This document shows, piece by piece, positions 1 to 7,695 of a stretch of 32,084 nt of DNA; position 1 is the first letter of the stretch; each line of letters begins with the position of its first letter. Below the pieces are notes generated by a model. The model made no database searches, was not told the DNA's origin, and saw only the letters and a program-made list of their open reading frames with translations. The DNA is taken from NCBI GenBank assembly GCA_029239455.1, contig JAQZAX010000006.1:1-32084 (forward strand). Reading direction: 5' to 3'. A program made the translations under genes and the position numbers. This DNA is from Anaerocolumna sp. Its GTDB lineage: Bacteria; Bacillota; Clostridia; Lachnospirales; Lachnospiraceae.

Positions 1-1
1 C

Positions 2-1003
2 ATATCTCATGATGAAACCCTGCTGGAAGGAACAGCTAATGTTATTATACATTTGGAACAAATAAGAAGGAAAACCTTGCCTCGCTATACTGTAATGAGA
101 ATGCCATATAAACAATATGTAGGGGAGCGGTTAGCAAAGTTCGCACACCAGGAACAAATAGCCAGAAAAGAGCAAAGTGAATATGAGAAGCAGCAGGAGA
201 GATTTCGTAAAATCCAAGGGAAAGTTGAGCATCAGCAAAATGCCATAACCCGTCAGGATCCTCATGGAGGAAGGTTATTAAAAAAGAAAATGAAAGCCGT
301 CAAGTCCATGGAAAAGCGTTTTGACAGAGAGCATGAGAATATGACTCAGATTCCGGAAGAAGAAGATGCTATTTTTATTAAGTTTAATGAACAGATCATT
401 ATTCCAAACGGGAAGACGATTCTTGATTTCAGACTGGAACAGTTATGCATAAATAACAGGACGCTAGCGGAGAATGTAATACTAAATGTGAGAGGCCCGG
501 AAAAAATATGTATTATTGGGAAGAATGGTATTGGCAAATCAACTTTGCTTAAGGTTATCGCAGAAGAATTATTAGGAAGACAGGATATTAAAGCCGGGTA
601 TATGCCTCAAAACTATGAGGATTTACTAGATTTTAACTTAACCCCCATAGAGTATCTTGCTACTACCTTCGATAAAGAAGAAATTACCAGAATACGGACT
701 TATCTTGGAAGTATGAAATACACCGCCGATGAAATGAATCATGCCATACGTGAAATGTCAGGTGGACAAAAAGCTAAACTATTATTGTTAAAACTAAGTT
801 TGGAAGGTTGTAATGTTCTCGTTCTAGATGAACCTACGAGAAATTTCTCGCCGATTTCTAATCCGGTGATACGAGATGTGTTAAAGAGTTATAATGGAAC
901 AATCATTAGCATATCTCATGACAGAAAATATATAAAAGAGGTTTGTGATAAAGTATATATACTTTCAGAAAGTGGTTTATATCCAGAGATAGATCTGATG
1001 TAA
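2..1003 (+). CDS. ABC-F family ATPase, 3' part only (gene starts outside the window)
   Basis: The reading frame is open from the left edge, and the first visible residues (ISHDETLLEG) are the end of a first ATPase domain, so the TTG at 53 is internal and not the start. After it comes a charged, probably coiled linker (about nt 110-350, rich in K, E, Q), then a second ATPase domain: Walker A GKNGIGKS at 518-541, signature SGGQ near 757-768, Walker B VLVLDEPT ending near 838, and the H-loop ISHDR near 910-924. Two ATPase domains on one chain with a linker and no membrane segments is the ABC-F plan. Such proteins act on the ribosome in translation or antibiotic protection. The residues after Walker B read RNFSPIS instead of the usual NHLD, as in a Firmicute subgroup. 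Which ABC-F type it is, and whether it gives resistance, cannot be told. Confidence 0.85.
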   Translation: MSHDETLLEGTANVIIHLEQIRRKTLPRYTVMRMPYKQYVGERLAKFAHQEQIARKEQSEYEKQQERFRKIQGKVEHQQNAITRQDPHGGRLLKKKMKAVKSMEKRFDREHENMTQIPEEEDAIFIKFNEQIIIPNGKTILDFRLEQLCINNRTLAENVILNVRGPEKICIIGKNGIGKSTLLKVIAEELLGRQDIKAGYMPQNYEDLLDFNLTPIEYLATTFDKEEITRIRTYLGSMKYTADEMNHAIREMSGGQKAKLLLLKLSLEGCNVLVLDEPTRNFSPISNPVIRDVLKSYNGTIISISHDRKYIKEVCDKVYILSESGLYPEIDLM

Positions 1004-1054
1004 CCTTTCAGGCAGGATGCACACCCGTACGTAAAGTATATGCCATAAAAATTT

Positions 1055-1083
1055 TTGCCATTTTAATTTTAGTTTGGTATAAT
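1055..1083 (+). promoter_or_regulatory. sigma-A promoter of the 2-hydroxyacid dehydrogenase gene
   Basis: TTGCCA at 1055-1060 and TATAAT at 1078-1083 are separated by 17 bases, an almost ideal housekeeping promoter. The expected start of transcription near 1090 leaves a leader of about 25 bases before the ATG at 1116, with GGAGG at 1105-1109. This also argues against starts upstream of 1116. Confidence 0.8.
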
Positions 1084-1115
1084 TATTGAGAAAAATGAAA
1101 TATTGGAGGTATACT

Positions 1116-2057
1116 ATGAAATTGGTTATTATCGAACCGCTAGGAGTGGATAAGGACAAGCTCCTTGCTATGGCAAAAGAAGTACTAGGAGAAAAAGTAG
1201 AAATCGTTTACTATGATACCAGAGTAACCGACACGGAAACTTTAATTGAAAGAGGGAAAGACGCTGACATAATTGCTGTATCTAATCTTCCTATGAATGC
1301 GGATGTTATTGGCGGATGCAAGAACCTGAAATTCTTATCAGTTGCTTTTACTGGGGTGGATCACATAGCCATTGATACTTGTAAAGCAAATGGAGTAGTT
1401 GTAAGTAATTGTGCCGGATATTCTACCGTTGCGGTTGCAGATCTGGTATTTGGACTGATTGTTTCACTCTATCGTAATATTATTCCTTGTGACAAGGTAG
1501 TACGTGAAGGTGGAACCAAAGACGGTTTCGTGGGTTTTGAACTGGAAGGCAAGAAGTTTGGTGTTGTAGGTACCGGAGCCATCGGAATGAGAGTAGCAAA
1601 TATAGCAAAAGCATTTGGATGTGAAGTATATGCGTACAGTAGAACAGTAAAAGAAGGAAACGGAATTACTTATACAGATTTAGATACTTTATTATCTACC
1701 TGTGACATCATTTCCCTTCATACACCTTTAAACGCATCTACGAAAGGATTGATAAATGCTGAAAAGATAGCACTTATGAAACCAAGTGCAATCCTTATTA
1801 ATACTGCAAGAGGACCTGTAGTTGACAGTCAGGCATTAGCTGACGCTTTAAAAACAGGTAAGATAGCAGGTGCCGGCATCGATGTATTTGAAATAGAACC
1901 ACCAATTGCAAAGGATCATCCATTATTCCTGGCACCAAACACTATCGTGACTCCTCATATTGCTTTCGCAACCAAAGAAGCATTAGTAAAGAGAGCAGTT
2001 ATCGTATTTGACAATGTTGTGAAATGGTTAGAAAATAAACCTCAAAATGTAATTTAA
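1116..2057 (+). CDS. D-isomer-specific 2-hydroxyacid dehydrogenase (NAD-dependent)
   Basis: 313 residues, a usual length for the family. It reversibly reduces a 2-oxoacid to a D-2-hydroxyacid with NAD(P)H in the cytoplasm. The Rossmann motif GTGAIG lies at residues 152-157. The catalytic Arg is in NTARGPVVD (R232), the Glu in DVFEIEPP (E261) and the His in TPHIAF (H281), so the whole catalytic set is present. The ATG at 1116 is chosen because GGAGG lies 6 bases before it. In-frame TTG 1086 and ATG 1095 lie before or too close to the expected transcript start and lack a ribosome site. It stands alone behind its own promoter and ends just before a long palindrome. The substrate (glyoxylate/hydroxypyruvate, lactate, phosphoglycerate or other) cannot be assigned. 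Confidence 0.9.
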   Translation: MKLVIIEPLGVDKDKLLAMAKEVLGEKVEIVYYDTRVTDTETLIERGKDADIIAVSNLPMNADVIGGCKNLKFLSVAFTGVDHIAIDTCKANGVVVSNCAGYSTVAVADLVFGLIVSLYRNIIPCDKVVREGGTKDGFVGFELEGKKFGVVGTGAIGMRVANIAKAFGCEVYAYSRTVKEGNGITYTDLDTLLSTCDIISLHTPLNASTKGLINAEKIALMKPSAILINTARGPVVDSQALADALKTGKIAGAGIDVFEIEPPIAKDHPLFLAPNTIVTPHIAFATKEALVKRAVIVFDNVVKWLENKPQNVI

Positions 2058-2058
2058 A

Positions 2059-2180
2059 ACGGTGTCAAAAACGGTGTCACATAAATTGGTGTCAGGCACC
2101 CTTACGATTTTCTTACGAAATGGTTCTTTTTCGTAAGAAAATCGTAAGGGTGCCTGACACCGTTTTGTGACACCGTTTTT
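2059..2180. repeat. long GGTGTCAGGCACC-type palindrome, probable bidirectional terminator
   Basis: A perfect 33-bp stem pairs 2088-2120 with 2129-2161 around an 8-base loop. An outer 15-bp stem pairs 2067-2081 with 2166-2180 across a small internal loop. The inner stem begins and ends with GGTGTCAGGCACC and its complement, and the outer stem carries ACGGTGTCA. A further direct copy of ACGGTGTCA starts at 2059. It fills the space between two convergent genes, running from 2 bases after one stop codon to the first base of the other, so transcripts from both sides would fold it. Such palindromes are commonly dispersed in bacterial genomes as REP-like elements. That it terminates transcription is inferred. 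Confidence 0.85.
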
Positions 2181-2458
2181 CACTGTGAATCTACACCTTG
2201 AGCAATATCAATCATTTCTGATGTAGAAAGGGCCAATCCATTTTCCATTTCATCAATTTCGTCATCTCCCTGATTTAAGGAAGCTGGCTCCTGTTCCGGC
2301 ATGTCATATATAAATTCACCATTTTTATCAACAATACGTTCATGGGTAAAAGGCGTGAAGGTACCTTCTTTTAAATCATACTTTTCAATTATATCCGGTT
2401 CCACCGGCACATTTCCTTTCTGTGTTTCAATAAATAATTCTTCTTTTTTCTGTTCCAT
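2180..2458 (-). CDS. small acidic protein of unknown function
   Basis: 92 residues, strongly acidic, with no membrane segment, signal peptide or known motif. The chain opens with a charged segment (MEQKKEELFIE) and continues with a PVEPDIIEKYDLKEG stretch, then a Glu/Asp-rich tail. A good ribosome site (complement of TCCTCC at 2467-2472) precedes the ATG at 2456-2458, which supports a real gene. It lies 91 bases downstream of aroE on the same strand and may be co-transcribed with it. I do not recognise the family. It looks like a conserved small cytoplasmic protein, but that cannot be shown from the sequence alone. Confidence 0.65.
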   Translation of the reverse strand: MEQKKEELFIETQKGNVPVEPDIIEKYDLKEGTFTPFTHERIVDKNGEFIYDMPEQEPASLNQGDDEIDEMENGLALSTSEMIDIAQGVDSQ

Positions 2459-2549
2459 AGGCTGTTTCCTCCAAAACCATATATAAAATTACCCGCTTAA
2501 TATATGTAATATTGGAGAATTCATTCTGAAAATATGATTGAAAATTATA

Positions 2550-3326
2550 TCAAGTCTCTTTCTTCATAAATTCCATCAGGATATCATTATATATTTCTTC
2601 AATTATGGATTCGTCTATTTTTTTATCTAAATATTTTTCCGCCGCATATACTGCCTGAGCAACTAGCATCTCCAACCCATTGACAGCCTGTATGCCAAGA
2701 CTTTCAGCTTGCAACAGAAGTTTAGTTCTCAGGGGATTATAAATTAAATCCAAGGCAGCTTCACATGAAGGAAATGCCTTTAGATCTACAGCCGCAGCAT
2801 CAAGTTCAGGATACATTCCTAGCGGAGTTGTGTTTACGATAACTTGTCCATCAGAATGAGACTGATAACATTCTTCATACGTAATTGCGCCATCTTTTGC
2901 TGTCCTTCCAACAAGTATAATATCTTTGGCTTTCAAATGTTGTAATAAAGCAATTACTGCTTTCGCAGCACCACCATTGCCTAAAACCAGCACTTTTTTA
3001 CCCTCGATTTTAATATAATTGTGGTCCACTGTATATAAGAGACCATAAAAATCCGTATTGTAACCTTTCAGCTTTCCGTTCTTATTTACAATTGTATTAA
3101 CTGCACCAATTTTAGCTGCAATTTCATCTATTTCATCTAAATAGGGAATAACATCTTTTTTATAAGGAATGGTTACATTAATGCCTTTAAAATCTCTGCT
3201 TTTCATAAAAGCATCAAAATTATCTTTAGCCAATGGGTTTAATCCATAGTGATATCCCCCAATTTTCTCATGGATGATTTTAGAGTAACTATGCCCCAGT
3301 TTTTCGCCGATTAATCCATATTCCAT
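2550..3326 (-). CDS. aroE: Shikimate dehydrogenase AroE
   Basis: 258 residues, slightly short for the family (usually 270-290). It reduces 3-dehydroshikimate to shikimate with NADPH in aromatic amino acid synthesis. The N-terminal substrate domain has GHSYS (11-15), the catalytic Lys in NVTIPYK (K56), GAVNT (N77) and NTD (D92). The cofactor domain has the glycine loop GNGGAAK (116-122), then VNTTPLGMYP and DLIYNPLRTKLL, and NGLEMLVAQA near the C terminus. One difference is Lys after the HSxS motif (HSYSK) where Pro is usual. All catalytic positions are kept, so it is probably active. A ribosome site (complement of CCTCC at 3337-3341) fixes the start. No other shikimate gene is adjacent. Confidence 0.93.
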   Translation of the reverse strand: MEYGLIGEKLGHSYSKIIHEKIGGYHYGLNPLAKDNFDAFMKSRDFKGINVTIPYKKDVIPYLDEIDEIAAKIGAVNTIVNKNGKLKGYNTDFYGLLYTVDHNYIKIEGKKVLVLGNGGAAKAVIALLQHLKAKDIILVGRTAKDGAITYEECYQSHSDGQVIVNTTPLGMYPELDAAAVDLKAFPSCEAALDLIYNPLRTKLLLQAESLGIQAVNGLEMLVAQAVYAAEKYLDKKIDESIIEEIYNDILMEFMKKET

Positions 3327-3559
3327 ACTTCTCTTACCTCCAATTCTATACTTTCTACACTAGCAGTAGTGCAACAGAAAAACTGTAGAAAATAATTTAT
3401 ATTTTTGTCTCATAATCTTTTTATAAGAATAATATAATGGAGTATATTTTACAAGAACATTTTATTTACCAGTAGGTTCCGTTTATTCTCCCTGGAAAAC
3501 ATCGAAAACCTTCCATATGGATGGTGATAAATATATAGAATTTTTTCAAATTTTTTTTA

Positions 3560-3587
3560 GAATAAATGCAGAAGGTGGACATATATT
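3560..3587 (+). promoter_or_regulatory. candidate sigma-E promoter of the spoIIIA operon
   Basis: GAATAAA at 3560-3566 and CATATATT at 3580-3587 with 13 bases between resemble the mother-cell sigma-E pattern (ATA-type -35, CATA-type -10). The spoIIIA operon is sigma-E dependent in Bacillus subtilis. A weakness is that the expected transcript start near 3594 falls at the ribosome site (AGGAGG 3594-3599), giving a very short leader. Confidence 0.35.
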
Positions 3588-3608
3588 GTTTAAAGGAGGG
3601 AAGGATGG

Positions 3609-4556
3609 ATGGACAAAAAAGACGAGCTGTTAAAAATATTTTCCATTAGACTTAGAACAATGCTGTCAAAGATTGAATTTGATTATGAGAAGCTGCAGGA
3701 GATTCGGCTGCGGGTAAATGCACCCATGCTGGTCATCTATGATAATAATGAATATTTCCTGACAACTCAGTCGAAGTTAATCAAAACAGATGCGGATGCT
3801 TACATAATTTCAAAAAATGAAATCAGAGAAACTATGGAGTATATCAGTAATTACTCCCTGTATGCATTTGAAGAGGAAATAAAACAGGGATTTATTACCA
3901 TTACCGGAGGACACAGAGTAGGAATAACGGGAAAGGCAGTAATAGAAGATAATAAGATTAAGAGTATAAAACACATATCATTTATTAATATTCGTTTATC
4001 ACACCAGGTTAAGGGCTGTGCCGACAAGGTAATTCCTTACATAACTAGTAAAGAAAATAACTGCTATCATACACTAATCATATCACCTCCACGGTGTGGG
4101 AAAACCACGCTGCTAAGAGATGTAATCAGGCAACTTTCTGAAGGAAATGAGAAACGTCCCGGATTAACGGTAGGAGTTGTTGATGAACGCTCTGAAATCG
4201 GAGCCTGTTATATGGGAATACCGCAAAATGAATTAGGGATAAGAACCGATGTATTAGATTGCTGTCCCAAGGCAAAAGGAATGCTGATGCTGATTCGCTC
4301 CATGTCTCCTAGAGTCATCGCAGTGGACGAGGTTGGCTCCGGTGAGGATATTGATGCAATTGAGTATGTTATGAACTGCGGATGCAAGCTGATTGCCACA
4401 GTGCATGGGAACTCCATTGATGATATCAGAAGCAAGCCAATCTTAGGCAAATTAGTACGTGAGAGGATATTTGAACGGTATATTCTGCTGAATAATCAGG
4501 GAGGAGTAGGACACTTGGAAGAAATTTATGATGAAAGAGGGACCAGAATATTTTAA
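3609..4556 (+). CDS. spoIIIAA: Stage III sporulation protein AA (ATPase)
   Basis: 315 residues, the usual size. SpoIIIAA is the ATPase of the SpoIIIA-SpoIIQ channel that links mother cell and engulfed forespore, and resembles secretion ATPases of the GspE/VirB11 type. Walker A lies in SPPRCGKTT (159-167), followed by VVDERSEIG, then the Walker B-like segment RVIAVDEVG and a His-containing IATVHGNS. The ATG at 3609 is preceded by AGGAGG at 3594-3599. An ATG at 3605 is in another frame. It opens an eight-gene cluster in the standard order AA to AH, the next gene starting 21 bases later. Expression is expected in the mother cell after engulfment begins, under sigma-E. Confidence 0.96.
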   Translation: MDKKDELLKIFSIRLRTMLSKIEFDYEKLQEIRLRVNAPMLVIYDNNEYFLTTQSKLIKTDADAYIISKNEIRETMEYISNYSLYAFEEEIKQGFITITGGHRVGITGKAVIEDNKIKSIKHISFINIRLSHQVKGCADKVIPYITSKENNCYHTLIISPPRCGKTTLLRDVIRQLSEGNEKRPGLTVGVVDERSEIGACYMGIPQNELGIRTDVLDCCPKAKGMLMLIRSMSPRVIAVDEVGSGEDIDAIEYVMNCGCKLIATVHGNSIDDIRSKPILGKLVRERIFERYILLNNQGGVGHLEEIYDERGTRIF

Positions 4557-4577
4557 CCGGATAGGAGGAAAGTGAGA

Positions 4578-5102
4578 ATGCTTATAATTAAAATCATTGG
4601 CTGCATACTAATAATTACATCATGCACAGGCATGGGATGGTATTTTAGCAGTGAGCTAAGAAACAGAATTGCTGATTTAAAAGAGTTGAAGAAAATAATT
4701 ATACTCTTGCGTGGCGATATCCGATATGCCAACACTCCACTGCCGGAAGCGGTACAAGCCCTTGCTATAAGGCAGGAAGGAAAATATAAATTATTCTTAA
4801 GTGAAATCGCGGATAGATTAAAAGAACTGGGCGGAATTTCTTTTCAAACTATTTGGAAGGAAACCATTGAAAAAAAATTAGACAATACCTCCTTATCTAA
4901 AAAAGATTTAGAGTACCTTGGACAATTAGGAGAAAATCTTGGCTATCTTGATAAAGATATGCAGATTAATACATTGGATTTATACCTATCTCAAATAGAG
5001 GAAGAAATAAAAGAATTGACTCGTAATGTAAAGGAGAAAACCTATTTGTATAACTCACTTGGAGTTATGGGAGGCATTTTTATCACCATAATAATGCTAT
5101 AA
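4578..5102 (+). CDS. spoIIIAB: Stage III sporulation protein AB
   Basis: 174 residues, matching the family (about 170). A hydrophobic N-terminal segment (about residues 1-20) and a hydrophobic C-terminal end (about 155-174) flank a helical, charged middle, as expected for a GspF-like membrane partner of the SpoIIIAA ATPase. The start is ATG 4578, since AGGAGG at 4563-4568 lies 9 bases before it. The GTG at 4572 would be only 3 bases from that site. It sits between spoIIIAA and spoIIIAC in the standard order. Confidence 0.93.
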   Translation: MLIIKIIGCILIITSCTGMGWYFSSELRNRIADLKELKKIIILLRGDIRYANTPLPEAVQALAIRQEGKYKLFLSEIADRLKELGGISFQTIWKETIEKKLDNTSLSKKDLEYLGQLGENLGYLDKDMQINTLDLYLSQIEEEIKELTRNVKEKTYLYNSLGVMGGIFITIIML

Positions 5103-5142
5103 CAGGTATAAAGAGAGTAACGAACAAGGTAAGGAGGATAAC

Positions 5143-5337
5143 ATGACTATCAACCTAATATTTAGAATTGCGGCGGTAGGCATATTGGTTTCAGTTTTAA
5201 ACCAGGTACTAAAGCAATCAAACAGAGATGAACAGGCCTTTTTGACAAGCCTTGCAGGATTAGTACTGGTTCTGTTTTGGATTGTCCCATACATATATGA
5301 TCTATTTGAAATTATTCAGAATTTATTTACCCTATAG
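5143..5337 (+). CDS. spoIIIAC: Stage III sporulation protein AC
   Basis: 64 residues with two membrane segments (about 5-22 and 36-54) joined by a short polar loop (KQSNRDEQA). Size, two-helix plan and position between spoIIIAB and spoIIIAD identify it. In the channel model it is a small integral membrane part of the mother-cell complex. AAGGAGG lies just before the ATG. The following gap of 123 bases to spoIIIAD is unusually long for this operon and contains a repeated structured element. Confidence 0.94.
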   Translation: MTINLIFRIAAVGILVSVLNQVLKQSNRDEQAFLTSLAGLVLVLFWIVPYIYDLFEIIQNLFTL

Positions 5338-5379
5338 GAATAAGTGATAAGAGTGAAAGAAAATTTAGAAAAAGAAAGG

Positions 5380-5460
5380 TTGCCAAAGTGTGCTTCTTTC
5401 TCTCCTTTTTATTTGTGGCAGTATCGCAGGCCAATCTGCGATATGAGGTGGGTGTAAATT
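5380..5460 (+). repeat. structured repeat element, copy A (upstream of spoIIIAD)
   Basis: About 81 bases from TTGCCA (5380) to the base before the spoIIIAD ATG. The last part, 5410-5458, matches 11651-11699 upstream of ispA at 44 of 49 positions, and the similarity extends upstream to TTGCCA with small gaps. It folds into a hairpin of 9 pairs (5422-5430 with 5435-5443, loop CCAA, innermost pair G-U). TGCCA at 5381-5385 can pair with TGGCA near 5416-5420. The end of the element (AGGTGGGTGTAAA) acts as the ribosome site for spoIIIAD, as no other SD-like sequence lies there. Its role is unknown: a dispersed repeat, a cis-acting RNA, or both. Confidence 0.8.
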
Positions 5461-5844
5461 ATGATCCAGATAGCATTAATAGGAATCGTTGTAGTTTTAA
5501 TGGGGATACAATTTAAAAGCACTCGGGCCGAATATGCAATATACATTAGCATTGCAGGGTGTATCCTGATTTTTTACCTTGGAATTAGTAAACTGGAGAT
5601 TATCATTAACGCGATTAGGAAAATACAGTCTTATATTAACCTAAATGAAACTTATATTACTATATTGATTAAGATTATTGGAATTACCTATATTGCGGAA
5701 TTTTCTTCAAATATATGCAAGGATTGTGGATACAGTGCAGTCGCAAATCAGATTGAATTAGTGGGGAAATTAACTATATTGGCTACCGGCATGCCTATTC
5801 TTTTAGCTTTACTTGATACCATTAATAATTTCCTGACGGCATAA
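5461..5844 (+). CDS. spoIIIAD: Stage III sporulation protein AD
   Basis: 127 residues, the usual length, with several hydrophobic segments (about 3-17, 25-42, 63-80, 104-124). The family segment KDCGYSAVANQIELVGKL near residues 86-103 identifies it. It is an integral membrane part of the SpoIIIA complex. Unlike its neighbours it has no AGGAGG: the site before its ATG is AGGTGGG, which belongs to the repeated element at 5380-5460. Its translation may therefore depend on that structure. Confidence 0.94.
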   Translation: MIQIALIGIVVVLMGIQFKSTRAEYAIYISIAGCILIFYLGISKLEIIINAIRKIQSYINLNETYITILIKIIGITYIAEFSSNICKDCGYSAVANQIELVGKLTILATGMPILLALLDTINNFLTA

Positions 5845-5856
5845 AGGGGGACTAAA

Positions 5857-7008
5857 TTGAATCGATTAATAAAACGGCCTGTGGTAAGAAGAATTTTACT
5901 TCTGGTTTTTTTCATCTTCCTCCTTTTAGGTAAAGGAGTAAAGATATATGCAAATGATACAACTAAAGTAAACGATGAAGACATAGATTATCATGCTATT
6001 CAGGATGTCATTGATGATGTTTTACAGGCAGATGAAACTATTAATTTTGAAGAGTATGTTATGGATCTGCTATCTGGTAAAAGTGATTTTTCTTTTAAGA
6101 CAATTGCGGGTGATATTAAAGATGGAATTATGAATGAAATACATAGCAATATCGGCACCCTCACCGGACTTATATCAATTGCCGTTATTGCAGCAGTTTT
6201 CACAAACTTCTCCCATGCTTTTCAAAATAGCCAGATAGCTGAAACCGGATTTTATATCGCCTATTTATTACTTTTTAGCATTTTAACAGTATCCTTTATT
6301 TCAGCTGCCAAACTAGCCGGCAACACTTTATCGGCAATACTGGAATTTATGAAAGTCCTAATACCATCCTATTTTATAACGGTTGCCTTTGCATCGGGTG
6401 CCGCAGCTTCCATGGTTTATTATCAGGCTACATTATTCTTAATCACATTTGTGGATGCATTGCTAATTCACCTTGTAATACCTATGATTAATATCTTTCT
6501 GATCGTTAGTATGGCAAATAATCTTTCAAAAGATGATATGTTATCTAAACTCTCGGAGCTAATCTCCATTGTTGTTAAATGGATGTTAAAAACTCTTCTG
6601 GCAATTGTCATTGGAGTGAATGCGATACAAGGATTAATTCTTCCTGTAGCTGAAAGCATAAAGCGCTCAGTTTTTATAAAAGCAGCGGGTTCCATACCTG
6701 GAGTAGGTAATGTATTAGGAAGTGTGACAGAGAGCATTATAGGAGCTGGTGTGCTTCTTAAAAATGCCGTAGGAGTAGCCGGAGTAGTGGTGATTTTAAT
6801 TATCTGTGCCGTACCTATCATTAAACTTGTAGTGACAGTATTAATTTATCGAATCAGCTGTGCTGCTGTACAGCCAATATCGGACAAGCGAATGCTTAAT
6901 TGCGTCACTGCATCAGCAGAAGCCGCTGGATTATTACTACAGACGGTCTTTGTAGGGGCGGTTTTATTCCTTCTCACCATTACAATTGTTGCAGCAACTA
7001 CTACTTAA
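5857..7008 (+). CDS. spoIIIAE: Stage III sporulation protein AE
   Basis: 383 residues. A cleavable-type signal is visible: basic MNRLIKRPVVRR, a hydrophobic core to about residue 26, and a likely cut after IYA near residue 32. A short soluble part (about 33-90) follows, then at least six hydrophobic segments to the C terminus, with Gly-rich loops such as AAGSIPGVGNVLGSVTESI. This is the plan of SpoIIIAE, the large polytopic membrane component of the channel. The start is TTG 5857, supported by AAAGGGGG at 5844-5850. It begins 12 bases after spoIIIAD, so the two are surely co-transcribed. Confidence 0.95.
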   Translation: MNRLIKRPVVRRILLLVFFIFLLLGKGVKIYANDTTKVNDEDIDYHAIQDVIDDVLQADETINFEEYVMDLLSGKSDFSFKTIAGDIKDGIMNEIHSNIGTLTGLISIAVIAAVFTNFSHAFQNSQIAETGFYIAYLLLFSILTVSFISAAKLAGNTLSAILEFMKVLIPSYFITVAFASGAAASMVYYQATLFLITFVDALLIHLVIPMINIFLIVSMANNLSKDDMLSKLSELISIVVKWMLKTLLAIVIGVNAIQGLILPVAESIKRSVFIKAAGSIPGVGNVLGSVTESIIGAGVLLKNAVGVAGVVVILIICAVPIIKLVVTVLIYRISCAAVQPISDKRMLNCVTASAEAAGLLLQTVFVGAVLFLLTITIVAATTT

Positions 7009-7039
7009 TTCAATCTTTAAGTAATTGGAGGAAACACAC

Positions 7040-7660
7040 ATGGAAATTATCTATGAATGGGTAAGAAATATAGTAATCTTCCTGGTTCTTACAACAATTA
7101 TTGGAAACCTCCTGGGAAAGAGTTCCTATAAGAAATATATCAATCTGATTACCGGTATTATACTGGTACTTCTGGTTATATCACCTCTTCTAAGATTATT
7201 TCAACTTGAAGATAGCCTGGATTATTATCTTTCAACCAATTTTTTTCAAGCGGAAGCAAATGATTATAACGGAAGGCTTGTGGATGTAGAACAAAACCAA
7301 ATGACTTCAATTATTGCGGAGTATAAAAATATAATCTATGAGCAGGTAGATGGACTCTTAAAGAGTCAGGGACTCTATTTACATGAACTTATTATTGTTA
7401 TTGATGAAGAGGAAACAAGTGAAGATTTCGGGAAATTAAAAACTCTGGATGTTATTACAGGATATCAAAAAGAGAATGAAGAAACTACGGTTGGTATCAT
7501 GGATAAAATAATTATTAACGAAATAAAAATAGGTGATAAAGAGGAAGAAGTTCCATCCGTAGAAGGAATTCTATCTCCGGATGAAATTAATGCAAAAAAC
7601 CTCTTATCGGACTTCTATAATATGCAACCTGATAATATAAATATTAGTATACAGGAGTAA
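7040..7660 (+). CDS. spoIIIAF: Stage III sporulation protein AF
   Basis: 206 residues: two membrane helices (about 8-25 and 33-53) followed by a soluble, acidic domain, as in SpoIIIAF, a ring-forming member of the channel. The start is ATG 7040, since GGAGG at 7027-7031 precedes it. An in-frame TTG at 7025 overlaps that site. It follows spoIIIAE closely in the standard order. Confidence 0.92.
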   Translation: MEIIYEWVRNIVIFLVLTTIIGNLLGKSSYKKYINLITGIILVLLVISPLLRLFQLEDSLDYYLSTNFFQAEANDYNGRLVDVEQNQMTSIIAEYKNIIYEQVDGLLKSQGLYLHELIIVIDEEETSEDFGKLKTLDVITGYQKENEETTVGIMDKIIINEIKIGDKEEEVPSVEGILSPDEINAKNLLSDFYNMQPDNINISIQE

Positions 7661-7695
7661 TGATGATTCCTGTTATACAGTAATAGGAGAAAAGA

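Noticed and set aside
3327-3358. TTGCAC and TATAGA on the minus strand as the aroE promoter
   Set aside because: The spacing is 18 but transcription would begin inside the ribosome site, so it is not convincing.
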